Source: Natronorubrum texcoconense (GTDB taxonomy: Archaea > Halobacteriota > Halobacteria > Halobacteriales > Natrialbaceae). Taken from it: a stretch of 64,000 nucleotides of DNA. The position numbers were made by a program, and so were the translations under genes. The stretch covers positions 930,001 through 994,000 of the forward strand of contig NZ_FNFE01000001.1 of NCBI RefSeq assembly GCF_900100335.1, given 5' to 3'. The number at the start of each line of letters is the position of its first letter. Positions within the stretch are counted from its first letter, which is position 1. This document shows, piece by piece, positions 8,444 to 17,405 of this stretch. Under the pieces are notes generated by a model. The model saw only the letters and a list, made by a program, of their open reading frames with translations. It ran no database searches and was not told the origin of the DNA.

Positions 8444-9352
8444 TTAGTTGATGTCAGAGAGCCAATCGTAATAACGTGCATCGATCCGGCTCTCTTCGGG
8501 TGCTAATCGTCGTCGGGCGGTTCGTGCGTCGCGAAGTTTTGGGGATCGCTTGGCATAGGAGGGGTCGAACGTACTCCCATCGTCAGAGACCGTACGGTTC
8601 AACGTTTTGGCCACGTCGATCGCAGTTTTCCGATCCCACTCGATACGTCGACGAAGCCAGTTGCCTAGGGCTGGTACTTGATCATCCGAATCTAGCGGAA
8701 CACTCCCGTATTCGTTCGGACGAGCAAACACGTCACAGAACACCCAGTACAGCGGGAGATATGGTGCCTCGGGAAGCCGATCGAATAACTCGGTTGTCTT
8801 CGAGAGGTCTTCACCGGTCACGAGTGAGTAGAGTGACGCGTTATCTTGGACGAACAGGTTCTGCGTGTCAGTTAGCGGCAGCTCCCAGCCTTCCTGATCG
8901 TAATAGTTGCTGAACGCCTCGTGGATGCGATCTGCGGGGCCAACGCGGGTCGCAAACTGCTCCTGTGAAAGCGGTCGCTGTCCACCGTCGGGTGTGAACC
9001 GTTCGTTCTCGGTGAGGACGACAAGCGTGCCTTCCCCTGTCGAGAACTCCGTGACCAATGGTTGAATCGAGTACTGCGTCTGGAATTCGTAATACTCGTT
9101 CGTCAGAACACAGAGGTCAGACCCCTCTTCGAGTTCGATACCCCCGAGAACGTGGTAATTGTAGCCGGGGAACTGGTACTGTTGGCCACCGTCGAGTTGT
9201 CGCCACGACGTGGGGAACGTACACTGATCGACTCCCAGATACGAGATTGCTGGCAACGTCCGTAGCAGCCACCATCTGGAGTCGGGGACGTCATCGTAGA
9301 TAACCGCAACACCCGGTTGTGTCAACCGGTGTCGGATCATCTCGAGGCTCAT
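8444..9352 (-). CDS. Unrecognised 302-residue protein in Dpd-like operon
   Basis: The protein is acidic, globular and lacks a signal peptide or membrane segments. The beginning reads 'VAVIYDDVPDSRWWLLRTLPAISYLGVDQ' in pieces, and the middle has 'GTLVVLTENERF', a strand pattern that could belong to an alpha/beta domain. The C-terminal 60 residues are basic and may touch nucleic acid. No HxK motif of phospholipase D enzymes is present, so it is not an obvious DpdK. It lies between the helicase and the winged-helix gene, with 14 bases before the next start, so it is surely co-transcribed. It may occupy the DpdI place, but this cannot be shown here. Confidence 0.7.
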   Translation of the reverse strand: MSLEMIRHRLTQPGVAVIYDDVPDSRWWLLRTLPAISYLGVDQCTFPTSWRQLDGGQQYQFPGYNYHVLGGIELEEGSDLCVLTNEYYEFQTQYSIQPLVTEFSTGEGTLVVLTENERFTPDGGQRPLSQEQFATRVGPADRIHEAFSNYYDQEGWELPLTDTQNLFVQDNASLYSLVTGEDLSKTTELFDRLPEAPYLPLYWVFCDVFARPNEYGSVPLDSDDQVPALGNWLRRRIEWDRKTAIDVAKTLNRTVSDDGSTFDPSYAKRSPKLRDARTARRRLAPEESRIDARYYDWLSDIN

Positions 9353-9380
9353 CTATATCACCCCGCTTTGAGCGCTCACG

Positions 9381-12300
9381 TCAGTCACCACCCTCGTTTC
9401 CAACGATGCCAGCGAGTGTTCGCCGGTCCAGGAGGTCGTTCTCGAGATAGTAGGCAGGCGTCCGGGAGAGTAAAAGACACTCATCACAGTAGCTGTGGCA
9501 CCGCTTGCAGCTTGCGATATCTATGACGTGCTCTTCGAGCCTGTCTACCTCTTCGAACACTTGCCAGGTGATTCCGTTACCTCCCTGTCGACCGTCGACG
9601 ATGAAGATATCTAACGTTTCGTCGGTCGTACTCGTCTTCACGTTGAAGTCGGATCGGTCACAGTTGGCGACGATTGCGACCGCCTTCTCGAGCGATTGCT
9701 CGAGGCTAACCAGCGCCTGTGGCCAGGACTTCCCGTCGTGGACCACACCATCGTATCGGTCCTGCACGCTCGCGAGATCAACACGGAAGTGAAGCCCCTG
9801 TGTATGGTACTGCTGGCCGACGGGACGGTACGTTTCTTTCTCGACATCGTCTAACTGATCGAGCCACGAGTCTCCAGTCGAACTTGACTCGTTCTCATCA
9901 CGCTCGACAAGAGCCTCTGACCGCAGGACCTTCTTTTTCGGGCTACTCGAGTGACGGCGCTCGAACGCGTAGACGAAGTTGGTCAGTTCGAACTGCCCGT
10001 AGCTGACGGTTGCTGGCAGGTCGAACAGCGTGATTTCTTCCGACTCATGGAAGTCTTCCGTGGCGCGACGAACGTGCGTCGTCATGAGCCCACGAGTGCT
10101 GTAGCCGCGTTGGCCACCAACTGCCGACTTGCACTCGACACTGCTTACGCCATGGATGTCCGTTATCTCGAGTGACTCATCGCAGTGAGGACAGAACTCC
10201 TGATCCGTCTCATAGCTCTCGAACGGACGGTCACAGTCTTCATTTGTACACACGGCAAGTTCTACGACCGGCGAGGAAGTCGCTCGAACGTCGTCTACGA
10301 TGTAATCCGTTCCATGGAGTGTGAGTACCGCACCCAGATCGTTCTCCTCACCGGGGTACATGTCGTATAGGCGCCCGGACGACTCGAAGCTGATGTGGTC
10401 CCTGCGGCCGCTGAATTTCACCGGGAACGTCTGACCGAAGTTGCGGTAGTTCGCCAGGTACCCCAGCCGTGAGAGCCACTGATCGAGTCGGCTATTCGTC
10501 TCCGTGAGATTCTTGTTCGCATCAGCCCCGCTCGACATCGACGTAAGCCGTGAGAACGTTTGCTCTGTTCGCGTCGACAGCGAGAGCGGCCCCTCCTCGA
10601 AGAAGACCTCCTCATAGACCTCGACACCACGGTAACCGAACACCGACTCGACATGTTCATGAAGCGGGTCGTCCATCTCCTCGCTGATGAAATTACGGAG
10701 GATTGAGAGGTGCTTCTCGACCGCTGAAACATAGCTGGACAGGTTCTCTCGCTGAGGCTCCGAAAGGGTGAAAACGCGCTCGAAGACGTTTGATTCGTGT
10801 GGGTTCCGGGCCAGATAGGCAAACACCTCCGTTACGACATGGCCGGCGAGTAGTTCGTCGAATTCGTACGGGTCCGGCACTCGGATTGGTTCGAAATCTG
10901 CGAGATATTGCTCGAGGTTTCCGTAGTAGTGTCCGTCGACCGGATGAGTCCCTCGAGCGACGGTCATCACGAGCGACGAACTACCACGGGTACGGCCCGT
11001 TCGCCCCGACCGCTGCACGTAGTTCGTCAACGTCGGCGGGATCCCCACCTGGGCTACCGTGTCGAGAGTCCCGATGTCGACCCCAAGTTCCATCGTCGGC
11101 GTCGCACTGACGACATTGACGTCCGGGTCGTCTTTTCGGAACCCTTCCTCAATCGCCCCACGGAGCGTATGGGGGATGTCCCCCTTGTGTATGCCGACAG
11201 TTATGAACTCAGGCTCTTTGCCGTCGTGTAGCGGCCGCGTGACGTCGTGGGCCCAGTGGTCGATTGCGTACGGCCAACCAGAGTCCACCCTTGCGTAGCC
11301 GGGATCGGCCCTGAGCGTATCACCTTCACGGGTGAATCGGTCATACGTCTCGAGTGTGTCACCACAGTTCTGGCATTCATGGATCCCATCTCCCTTATCA
11401 GGGATTGGATAGGACGAGTAACAAGAAGAACAGAACGCAGCGCTCGGAAGTAACACGATCGTCGACTCATCACGCCGAGTCGTTCTGATGAAGACCCCGC
11501 TATCCGCTGGTTCGTCCTGAAGAGAGGCTTCGTTAACTGTCTCCCGTGCGTCTTCGAGATACGCGTGTACCTCATCGCGTGCAGGCTCGTCAATTCCAGC
11601 CATCTGGACGGCGTTTTGAACTTCTTCCCAAGACTGCAGCGAAATAATCCCCTCCGCGAGGAACGCTTCGAGGATATCGTCGAGCACTTCGTCAATCTGC
11701 TTTCTCGAGATTTTCATTCGACTGTCGAGACGGTCAGTCATTTTCTCTCTCGTCAGGCCATCGAAAGCGACCTTGTTGTACCGGAACGCATTGCTTTTGC
11801 CCAGCACGAACATCGTATACAGTTCGTGAGCAACGACGAGCGCTTCGGGATCTTCGAAGGACGTCACCGGCTCAGCGGTTATTATCGCACTCTCGATGAG
11901 GTTCTCACACCGGCTCAACATCGCATGTGCCTCAATATCGTCGAGAAGCGTCCGAAGGAAGTTGTAGGCCGTCCCGTCTTCGTCGATTTCGTTCTGGATA
12001 AGCGGCTGCCAGTACTCCTCGCGTAGACGGTCCGACACGGTACGGAACAGCTCGTAGTTGTCCATCTCGCCGCCAGCCTCGATGAGTTCCTGGACGTAGA
12101 GCGTCTCTGCCATCAGCCCGTACTCGGTTTCGATAATCTGGTCACCGACGCTTTCAGCAGCACTTCGAGAATCAGAGAAGACGAGGGTCTTCTTCGACGG
12201 AGTCACCCGGCAGATTTCGGTCAGCATGTACGACAGCAGCGAAGATGTCGGCACGCCAACGTCGGTGGTTTTGATCCAGCCCTCACAACCCGGACATTCG

Positions 12301-14111
12301 TCAGCTGGCCCATCAGCGCTGATCGGCGCGAACACCGTTTCATCGCCGTCGTCGTCCCACTCAATATACGGTTCGTGACAACGTCGGCAAAACTGCATCT
12401 CCGGAAGCGCACTGTTACACTCCGGGCACTTGCTGTCACGGGTCACGAGGTCACACTCTTGACACCAGTAGACCTTGTGCGGCGGCTTCAAGAAGACGTG
12501 ATACTTTTCGGTGATGATCCCAGCGAGCTGACCGAACGCCATTACGGTCTCGAGGATTCCCTCCGGATCTTCGAGGCCGAGTTCGGTTGCTTCGGCGATC
12601 AAGTCGTCGTAGGCTTTAAATTCGACTTCACCCGTCGTTCCCGAATCAAACCACGAGGTGAACGCAGGGACTTCGGGGACGGCACTGATGACGAACTCGT
12701 ACCAGCCACTGAAGAACCCGCTATCCTCAATGACGGCTTCGACAACGGCGTTTCGTCCCTCTACCGAGGCAAGGATTTCGAGTTCGTCCTTCTCTTCGTG
12801 CTCGAGTAACAGTTTGTCCAGAGCGTCGACGATGGGCTCGATCATCCACTCCTCAGCCCGGGGTCCGAGCTGAAGGTCATCTGTCGCGATGAGCCTGATG
12901 GAACGAAGTGTCGCGAGTGCGCCCTCGAGTTCGAACTGTGTGATCTGTGTTTCAGCAGGCCCGTCTACCTGTGTCAGCGCCAGTGTGTGAATGATTTCCT
13001 CGAGTGTGGCTGGTTCGAACCGGCCGAAATTTGGCGTATCCTGAACCGGGAACTCACGTGCAGTGAAAGAAATGTCGTTGATTTCTCCTTTCGGAGTTCC
13101 CGTTAGATCGCTAGCCAATGAACGTGGGTCCTCGACCGTCGCCGAAACCATCGTAACCTGTGGGTCCCGATCGGCATAGAACGCTTTGAGTCGTCGGGAG
13201 AGAAGCGAGACTGCCGATCCTTGGATTCCGCTCCAGACGTGGGCCTCGTCAAAGACGATGTGCTTGACTGGCTGGTCGTTTGGCTCGGTGCCAAGGATTT
13301 CCCGGGTCTCCGGGTTGTTCGAGACAAACATATAATCAAGCGCCTCTGGAACCGTTAGTAGAATGTCAACACCGCGGCGGATTCCGTCACGGGTGACCCG
13401 TACCCATGAGTATGTGATGTCGTCGGTCCCAACGGACGTCTCATCGAATATACGGAGCTTTTCCGAGTCATCGCGTGGGTCGACGAGACCACGAACGTAA
13501 GATCCTGCTTCAACCTCATAGTCTCGAGTTCCTACACGCGTTGGCGTGTCAGAGTCCCAGATACCAATGGTTATTCGATCTTCAGGATCTCGGTATCGGT
13601 TAATTTGATCGAGATACGTCAGAAACCGATTGAGCTGGTCGACGCCGAGGGTCTTCATCGGATAGACGACGATCGATTTTAGCCCCTCTTCGTCCGTCGA
13701 CAGACAATCGTTGAGAATCGGCAAAAAGAACGCCTCCGTCTTTCCAGAGGCCGTCGGAACCGCTAGGATGCTATCTCGGTTGGTCGTTTCGATAGCTTCG
13801 ATCGTCTCAGCCTGATGCTGATATAGTGAGCCTTTCGTATCCCCTGCGAATAGCTCCTCTACAATTGCGTTTGTGATCGCTTCATCGTAATCCAGATCCG
13901 CAAGGAATTCTGCAGCGGATTGATCGTGGAACTGCGGTGCGTCGACAAACTCAACGAAGGGGCCTTTCTGTTCGATTAAATCATCCGCTACGAACGATGT
14001 GGCGTTACTGACGCCGTCGACTTCGTTGAGTTTGGTCATCGCACGGTTCCACCAGGTAATTTCTGCAGCACGGGCCTTTGCGCTTTCAAGTGTGTCGTGT
14101 GGTGTGTGCAT
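9381..14111 (-). CDS. dpdJ: Giant SF2 helicase with zinc clusters and DUF1998-type end, DpdJ-like
   Basis: A 1576-residue DEAD/DEAH helicase. Motif I 'VPTASGKT' is near residue 118-125, 'DEAH' near 285-288, and helicase-C motifs near 1000-1040 include 'QRSGRTGR'. Cys-rich clusters that probably bind zinc lie near 547-605 (CQEC...CPEC, CRRC, CPGC), 893-915 (CSSC...CQNC) and 1290-1312 (C..DC...CPHC). The final 60 residues read 'DGRQGGNG', then 'CKRCHSYCDEC', as in the DUF1998 ends of MrfA- and DrmB-type helicases. In dpd clusters this architecture is DpdJ, needed for restriction. DISARM helicases are the main alternative, but the neighbouring TGT-like gene points to Dpd. Confidence 0.75.
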   Translation of the reverse strand: MHTPHDTLESAKARAAEITWWNRAMTKLNEVDGVSNATSFVADDLIEQKGPFVEFVDAPQFHDQSAAEFLADLDYDEAITNAIVEELFAGDTKGSLYQHQAETIEAIETTNRDSILAVPTASGKTEAFFLPILNDCLSTDEEGLKSIVVYPMKTLGVDQLNRFLTYLDQINRYRDPEDRITIGIWDSDTPTRVGTRDYEVEAGSYVRGLVDPRDDSEKLRIFDETSVGTDDITYSWVRVTRDGIRRGVDILLTVPEALDYMFVSNNPETREILGTEPNDQPVKHIVFDEAHVWSGIQGSAVSLLSRRLKAFYADRDPQVTMVSATVEDPRSLASDLTGTPKGEINDISFTAREFPVQDTPNFGRFEPATLEEIIHTLALTQVDGPAETQITQFELEGALATLRSIRLIATDDLQLGPRAEEWMIEPIVDALDKLLLEHEEKDELEILASVEGRNAVVEAVIEDSGFFSGWYEFVISAVPEVPAFTSWFDSGTTGEVEFKAYDDLIAEATELGLEDPEGILETVMAFGQLAGIITEKYHVFLKPPHKVYWCQECDLVTRDSKCPECNSALPEMQFCRRCHEPYIEWDDDGDETVFAPISADGPADECPGCEGWIKTTDVGVPTSSLLSYMLTEICRVTPSKKTLVFSDSRSAAESVGDQIIETEYGLMAETLYVQELIEAGGEMDNYELFRTVSDRLREEYWQPLIQNEIDEDGTAYNFLRTLLDDIEAHAMLSRCENLIESAIITAEPVTSFEDPEALVVAHELYTMFVLGKSNAFRYNKVAFDGLTREKMTDRLDSRMKISRKQIDEVLDDILEAFLAEGIISLQSWEEVQNAVQMAGIDEPARDEVHAYLEDARETVNEASLQDEPADSGVFIRTTRRDESTIVLLPSAAFCSSCYSSYPIPDKGDGIHECQNCGDTLETYDRFTREGDTLRADPGYARVDSGWPYAIDHWAHDVTRPLHDGKEPEFITVGIHKGDIPHTLRGAIEEGFRKDDPDVNVVSATPTMELGVDIGTLDTVAQVGIPPTLTNYVQRSGRTGRTRGSSSLVMTVARGTHPVDGHYYGNLEQYLADFEPIRVPDPYEFDELLAGHVVTEVFAYLARNPHESNVFERVFTLSEPQRENLSSYVSAVEKHLSILRNFISEEMDDPLHEHVESVFGYRGVEVYEEVFFEEGPLSLSTRTEQTFSRLTSMSSGADANKNLTETNSRLDQWLSRLGYLANYRNFGQTFPVKFSGRRDHISFESSGRLYDMYPGEENDLGAVLTLHGTDYIVDDVRATSSPVVELAVCTNEDCDRPFESYETDQEFCPHCDESLEITDIHGVSSVECKSAVGGQRGYSTRGLMTTHVRRATEDFHESEEITLFDLPATVSYGQFELTNFVYAFERRHSSSPKKKVLRSEALVERDENESSSTGDSWLDQLDDVEKETYRPVGQQYHTQGLHFRVDLASVQDRYDGVVHDGKSWPQALVSLEQSLEKAVAIVANCDRSDFNVKTSTTDETLDIFIVDGRQGGNGITWQVFEEVDRLEEHVIDIASCKRCHSYCDECLLLSRTPAYYLENDLLDRRTLAGIVGNEGGD

Positions 14112-14153
14112 CGTGTAAAGTATGGTCAGTCAGTTTGTCATTGTGTTTCAGTT

Positions 14154-14161
14154 CTTATAAG
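14154..14161 (-). promoter_or_regulatory. Promoter of helicase operon (TATA box)
   Basis: On the minus strand a BRE-like CGAAAC is followed after ATC by TTATAAG, about 43 bases upstream of the helicase ATG (14111). This gives a short leader of roughly 15-20 nucleotides, so the helicase and the following genes can be transcribed apart from the transglycosylase gene. Confidence 0.55.
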
Positions 14162-14227
14162 ATGTTTCGACTGGATATCACCGCATGTTATTCATGTCTA
14201 TATCTGTTGTACACCTCAACAGAGTCA

Positions 14228-14254
14228 CATTCCATGTAGTATAAATCTGGAATG
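14228..14254. repeat. Inverted repeat near helicase promoter
   Basis: CATTCCA (14228-14234) and TGGAATG (14248-14254) form perfect seven-base arms around a short AT-rich centre containing TATAAAT. It could be a regulator site or a hairpin in the transcript from dpdA. No bound protein is known. Confidence 0.4.
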
Positions 14255-14280
14255 AAAAATTGATAAGCACCACAGTCTCG

Positions 14281-14311
14281 AGCGTGGATGCATCCGAGGT
14301 GCGTCCACGCT
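14281..14311 (-). terminator. Strong hairpin after dpdA stop
   Basis: AGCGTGGATGCA (14281-14292) pairs with TGCGTCCACGCT (14300-14311) over 12 positions with one G-U wobble and a seven-base loop. It sits about 40 bases past the transglycosylase stop codon. A T-run follows only about 25 bases further (14255-14260 region), so it may be a terminator or an mRNA-stabilising or processing hairpin separating dpdA from the helicase operon. Confidence 0.45.
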
Positions 14312-14349
14312 TTGGTAAAGATTGCTGAATAATCTCTATATCCAGAATA

Positions 14350-16338
14350 TTAGTCTAAGTAGTCTATCAGTTCTTGGATGTTCGTATTCCGGAAATGTTC
14401 AGTGAGCTGGAATGATTTTGGGTTCTGCGGGAAGACAATCTCATCACTTGCACCCACACCAGACTCGTCGAGAGCTGTTTCGATAACACCCCGGTATTGT
14501 GCGCTAGCGACATATGCTACGACCTCATCATAGTGATCCTCATACGTTTCCAGATATGTTTGTAACCGTTTCGTGACCAGGTCAATCTGCTCGGTATCTT
14601 CGCTTGTGAGCATATACTCGTACCCGAGGACAGGGTCCTCCCTCTCTTTCTCCTCTGGTACAGGACCGTACATACCCGACAAAGTTACTTTATGAATATG
14701 GTCACGTTTGTCCTCGAGTTTCGTCTCCAGAACTGAGTGAGTTCGGGACTCCGAGTAGGGCTTTTTTTGACTACATGGAACGAGCAACAGCACTCGTTTG
14801 TCAGCGGGTGGCTCATACCGTTGGGTGAGGATATTAAAACTACTTGGATTATACTTTAGCGAGATGCTTCGTGTCTCAGTGCTCTCGTCGACACCACCAC
14901 CCCATTTTGAGAGTTTTGTCTGATCACTGGTCAAATCCGGACCTGCAACCAAATCGTACGCTTCTTTCTTTTCGAGATCGCGACAAAGTTTCTTGTTCCG
15001 AACCTGTGCTTGTTTCAGTCCTTTTTTAATATCGGGGTTATTCCGAGCGAAGTCGATCACATATTCGAGAAGTGTGCCCTCGCGAATCCGATCGCGAACT
15101 CGATGGAGTTCAGAATTGTAGACCTCGAAGTTATGCCTCGCAAGCGCTGCATAGTAATCGCTCTTGATCGGCTCACCGTTGCTCTTGCGCTCTTGACGCT
15201 GATCGTAGCTCAAGTCCATGTTGAGCTCATCAACGAGAGTCTGGTAGTCGACATCACTCTCTGAACCACACAGCGTACAGTGTTCGAGCGTGCAAGGGAA
15301 GTCGCCGTCTTCTAAGTACGGTTCAAGCTCGTTGACGTGAATTGTCTCCCACGTATCTGGGATGGTGTATTTCGCATAGGTTGCTGTCTGGACGTGCGTT
15401 GAACAGTCAAAGGTATCGACACCGAGCAACGCTAAGAGGGATACCTGCTTTCCGCCGACACCGAAAACATGGAGCCCGATCTCATCTGCTCGAGAGCTCG
15501 GGATCGCATCGGTTGCTCCTTGTACAATATCGATCAGAACATCGATGCTACTCCGGAGGGGAACGAGCGACCCGATGGCAAATCCTTCAAACGACTGTTC
15601 TACGTTTGCTTCTTCAATTCGTTCGAGGAACGTTCCGACGTACCAGTTGACCGTTTCGTAATCGTGCCCGTGAAGCGCTACGTAAACACCCGGTTCGTTA
15701 CCATCGCTCTTTTGTTGTTTCAGCCGCTCAGCTGCATTTTCGTTTGTCGGGAATCCATCGCTAAGGGTGTCGGGGTCTTCAATAATCTGGAGACATTCAA
15801 CTGCGCTGTCGATACTACGCTCCATTCGTTCTACCTTCTCTTCCTCGTTTAATTTCGGAGGAATGGGATAATCAAGAGTTGCGATAATGTCCGATCCAAA
15901 ATCAATCTGAAGTCCAAGAATACTCTTTGGGTTTGTATATAGCCCCCACTCATTTTCGGCTCCACCTTCGACTGGTGCTTGACCGAAAGTATTCGAGTTC
16001 ATCAGCTTGAATCCACCCGAATCTATGAATACGGGTGCATCAAGACTGTCGAAGCGCTCGTGGAAGGTTTGCGATCGCCAAAAGTCGTTGAGATTCGCTG
16101 GGGAGACACCATAGTCCGTGAAGCTCATCGCCTGAAACATGATCCCGTCCAAATGGGAACCATCAATGAGATTATCTCGTATGCGCCGCCAAATTCCTCC
16201 AGACTTCTCTGTTGTACCTCCAATAAAGTTGATAACAGGAAAAAGCGCGGGTGTAGAAACTGGACCGTGTGGAACGCAGAGCTCGCCGAGGCGACCATAT
16301 CCATCGTCACCTTTCTCCTCAACTCGAAACTCCGCCAT
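14350..16338 (-). CDS. dpdA: DpdA-like DNA 7-deazaguanine transglycosylase fused to an ArcS-type domain
   Basis: A 662-residue protein. Residues 1-410 have the TGT fold with intact catalytic parts: 'FIDSGGF' (Asp 106), 'TLDYP' (Asp 156), 'FAIGSLVPLR' (253-262), 'DTFDCS' with the likely nucleophile Asp 311, and a zinc site made of Cys 349, Cys 354, Cys 357 and His 402. TGT enzymes swap guanine for a 7-deazaguanine; the DpdA branch acts on DNA. Residues 515-662 match the archaeosine synthase core (DUF5591) and show the exact PC-X3-KPY-X2-S-X2-H signature ('PCSQKKPYSESRTH', 521-534). The RNA-binding PUA domain of tRNA enzymes is not evident. It is inferred to insert preQ0 or a derivative into DNA and then modify it. 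An atypical tRNA enzyme is the alternative. Confidence 0.8.
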   Translation of the reverse strand: MAEFRVEEKGDDGYGRLGELCVPHGPVSTPALFPVINFIGGTTEKSGGIWRRIRDNLIDGSHLDGIMFQAMSFTDYGVSPANLNDFWRSQTFHERFDSLDAPVFIDSGGFKLMNSNTFGQAPVEGGAENEWGLYTNPKSILGLQIDFGSDIIATLDYPIPPKLNEEEKVERMERSIDSAVECLQIIEDPDTLSDGFPTNENAAERLKQQKSDGNEPGVYVALHGHDYETVNWYVGTFLERIEEANVEQSFEGFAIGSLVPLRSSIDVLIDIVQGATDAIPSSRADEIGLHVFGVGGKQVSLLALLGVDTFDCSTHVQTATYAKYTIPDTWETIHVNELEPYLEDGDFPCTLEHCTLCGSESDVDYQTLVDELNMDLSYDQRQERKSNGEPIKSDYYAALARHNFEVYNSELHRVRDRIREGTLLEYVIDFARNNPDIKKGLKQAQVRNKKLCRDLEKKEAYDLVAGPDLTSDQTKLSKWGGGVDESTETRSISLKYNPSSFNILTQRYEPPADKRVLLLVPCSQKKPYSESRTHSVLETKLEDKRDHIHKVTLSGMYGPVPEEKEREDPVLGYEYMLTSEDTEQIDLVTKRLQTYLETYEDHYDEVVAYVASAQYRGVIETALDESGVGASDEIVFPQNPKSFQLTEHFRNTNIQELIDYLD

Positions 16339-16589
16339 TGGTTACTGCTCTATGAAGGATATATGGTGAAATATCTTCTTTATTCTCTTTCTGGAGATGT
16401 AGTGTTCAACAGGGAGATGGCCAGTAAACCAATATGTGGGTTCTGTTATAATGGTTTTCGGCGGCAAATCACGCTTGTGAGGCTGGTCGTAATCCAGTAC
16501 GTTGTAATCGTTGCTGCACTCAATACTCTGGTGTTGTTTATTTTAGGTTCTAAACAGCTATCTTAGAGTCCGATGAAGGAGGATCTGTA

Positions 16590-16835
16590 TCATTCACCTT
16601 CTTCTTCCAGGCTATCACAGACGATTTCACGTAATTCATCATACAGTTCTGGATGATGCTCTTGGAGGACTTCTATATCTCTTGGCAGTTCTTCATTAAT
16701 ACGGCCTCTCACACGTGAGATCGCTTGATATCGGTTATTTTCGTCGACATGCTCTCCACCTGTAATCTGCTTCCTATCGGTCTTAGTCATTAGCGCACGT
16801 GTCCGTGCCATCTCATCCGTAATTTCGTTGGGCAT
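16590..16835 (-). CDS. Small hypothetical protein
   Basis: The ATG at 16835 gives 81 residues. The frame runs further upstream, but that part crosses the repeat-rich promoter and has Cys/Phe-rich unlikely composition. The product is charged and helical ('MARTRALMTKTDRKQI', 'RYQAISRVRGRI', 'LQEHHPELYDELREIV'). It has no recognised domain. It is divergent from the gene at 17013, and the shared control region holds repeated TGCAAATA sites, so it may regulate itself and its neighbour. Confidence 0.65.
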   Translation of the reverse strand: MPNEITDEMARTRALMTKTDRKQITGGEHVDENNRYQAISRVRGRINEELPRDIEVLQEHHPELYDELREIVCDSLEEEGE

Positions 16836-16901
16836 TGCAAATATACCTACTATGTGCAAATATACAAACTTTGTGCATTTGCATACGTTTGCGTATTTGC
16901 A
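16836..16901. promoter_or_regulatory. Operator array in divergent promoter region
   Basis: TGCAAATATAC occurs twice in direct orientation (16836-16846 and 16855-16865, 19 bases apart). An inverted copy, GCGTATTTGCA, lies at 16891-16901, and TGCATTTGCATAC at 16874-16886 resembles it. Repeated half-sites between two divergent genes are typical of binding sites for a local regulator. Confidence 0.55.
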
Positions 16902-17012
16902 AACCATTAAGATGTACGGAGTGAAAGAGGATAGTGAGAACTCGTCGTCAAGAAGAAAATCACGGCGGGTAGGGCCGCCGAGACGGGTTCTCATCAAAAA
17001 GGCCAAGAACCC

Positions 17013-17405
17013 ATGACAGAATCAATACCACCCGATAAAGAAGTTGTCGCTAAGCAGTTGACTGGAAACATATCAAAAATAAATAAAATAGCTCTTAGGG
17101 ACGGCTACGAACTGCAACTCAACGGCGCGCGTAACTTCGGCACAGGAATCGCAGACGTCCAGATCATCAATCTGCTATACACAGAACAGGAACTTCCGCA
17201 GCTGTACAATCGCAGCCAGAGTGCAACGGCGGCGATGGAGGAGAAAGACGAACGCTGGCATGAACAGTATCGTGGCAAGTTCGCCCGCATGCTCCAGTAT
17301 CGAATCCTAATTCGAGATGATGCTTCCCCGGTGAATGCCGACGTGACGACGCCCAATGGCCGCTTCACGGGCAGTGAGCATAACGCTGGAACGGAGGCCA
17401 CATGA
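17013..17405 (+). CDS. Hypothetical protein, first gene of a five-gene overlapping set
   Basis: A 130-residue soluble protein with no recognised domain. The middle ('ALRDGYELQLNGARNFGTGIADVQIINLLYTEQELP') looks like a beta strand-rich core followed by a charged helix. The ATG is preceded by a run of purines. Its stop overlaps the start of the next gene, so the set is probably translated together. Confidence 0.65.
   Translation: MTESIPPDKEVVAKQLTGNISKINKIALRDGYELQLNGARNFGTGIADVQIINLLYTEQELPQLYNRSQSATAAMEEKDERWHEQYRGKFARMLQYRILIRDDASPVNADVTTPNGRFTGSEHNAGTEAT

Noticed and set aside
9381-14111. Helicase considered as a DISARM DrmA/DrmB component
   Set aside because: No DrmC, DrmE or DISARM methyltransferase lies nearby, and the neighbour is a TGT-like gene, so a Dpd-type role fits better.
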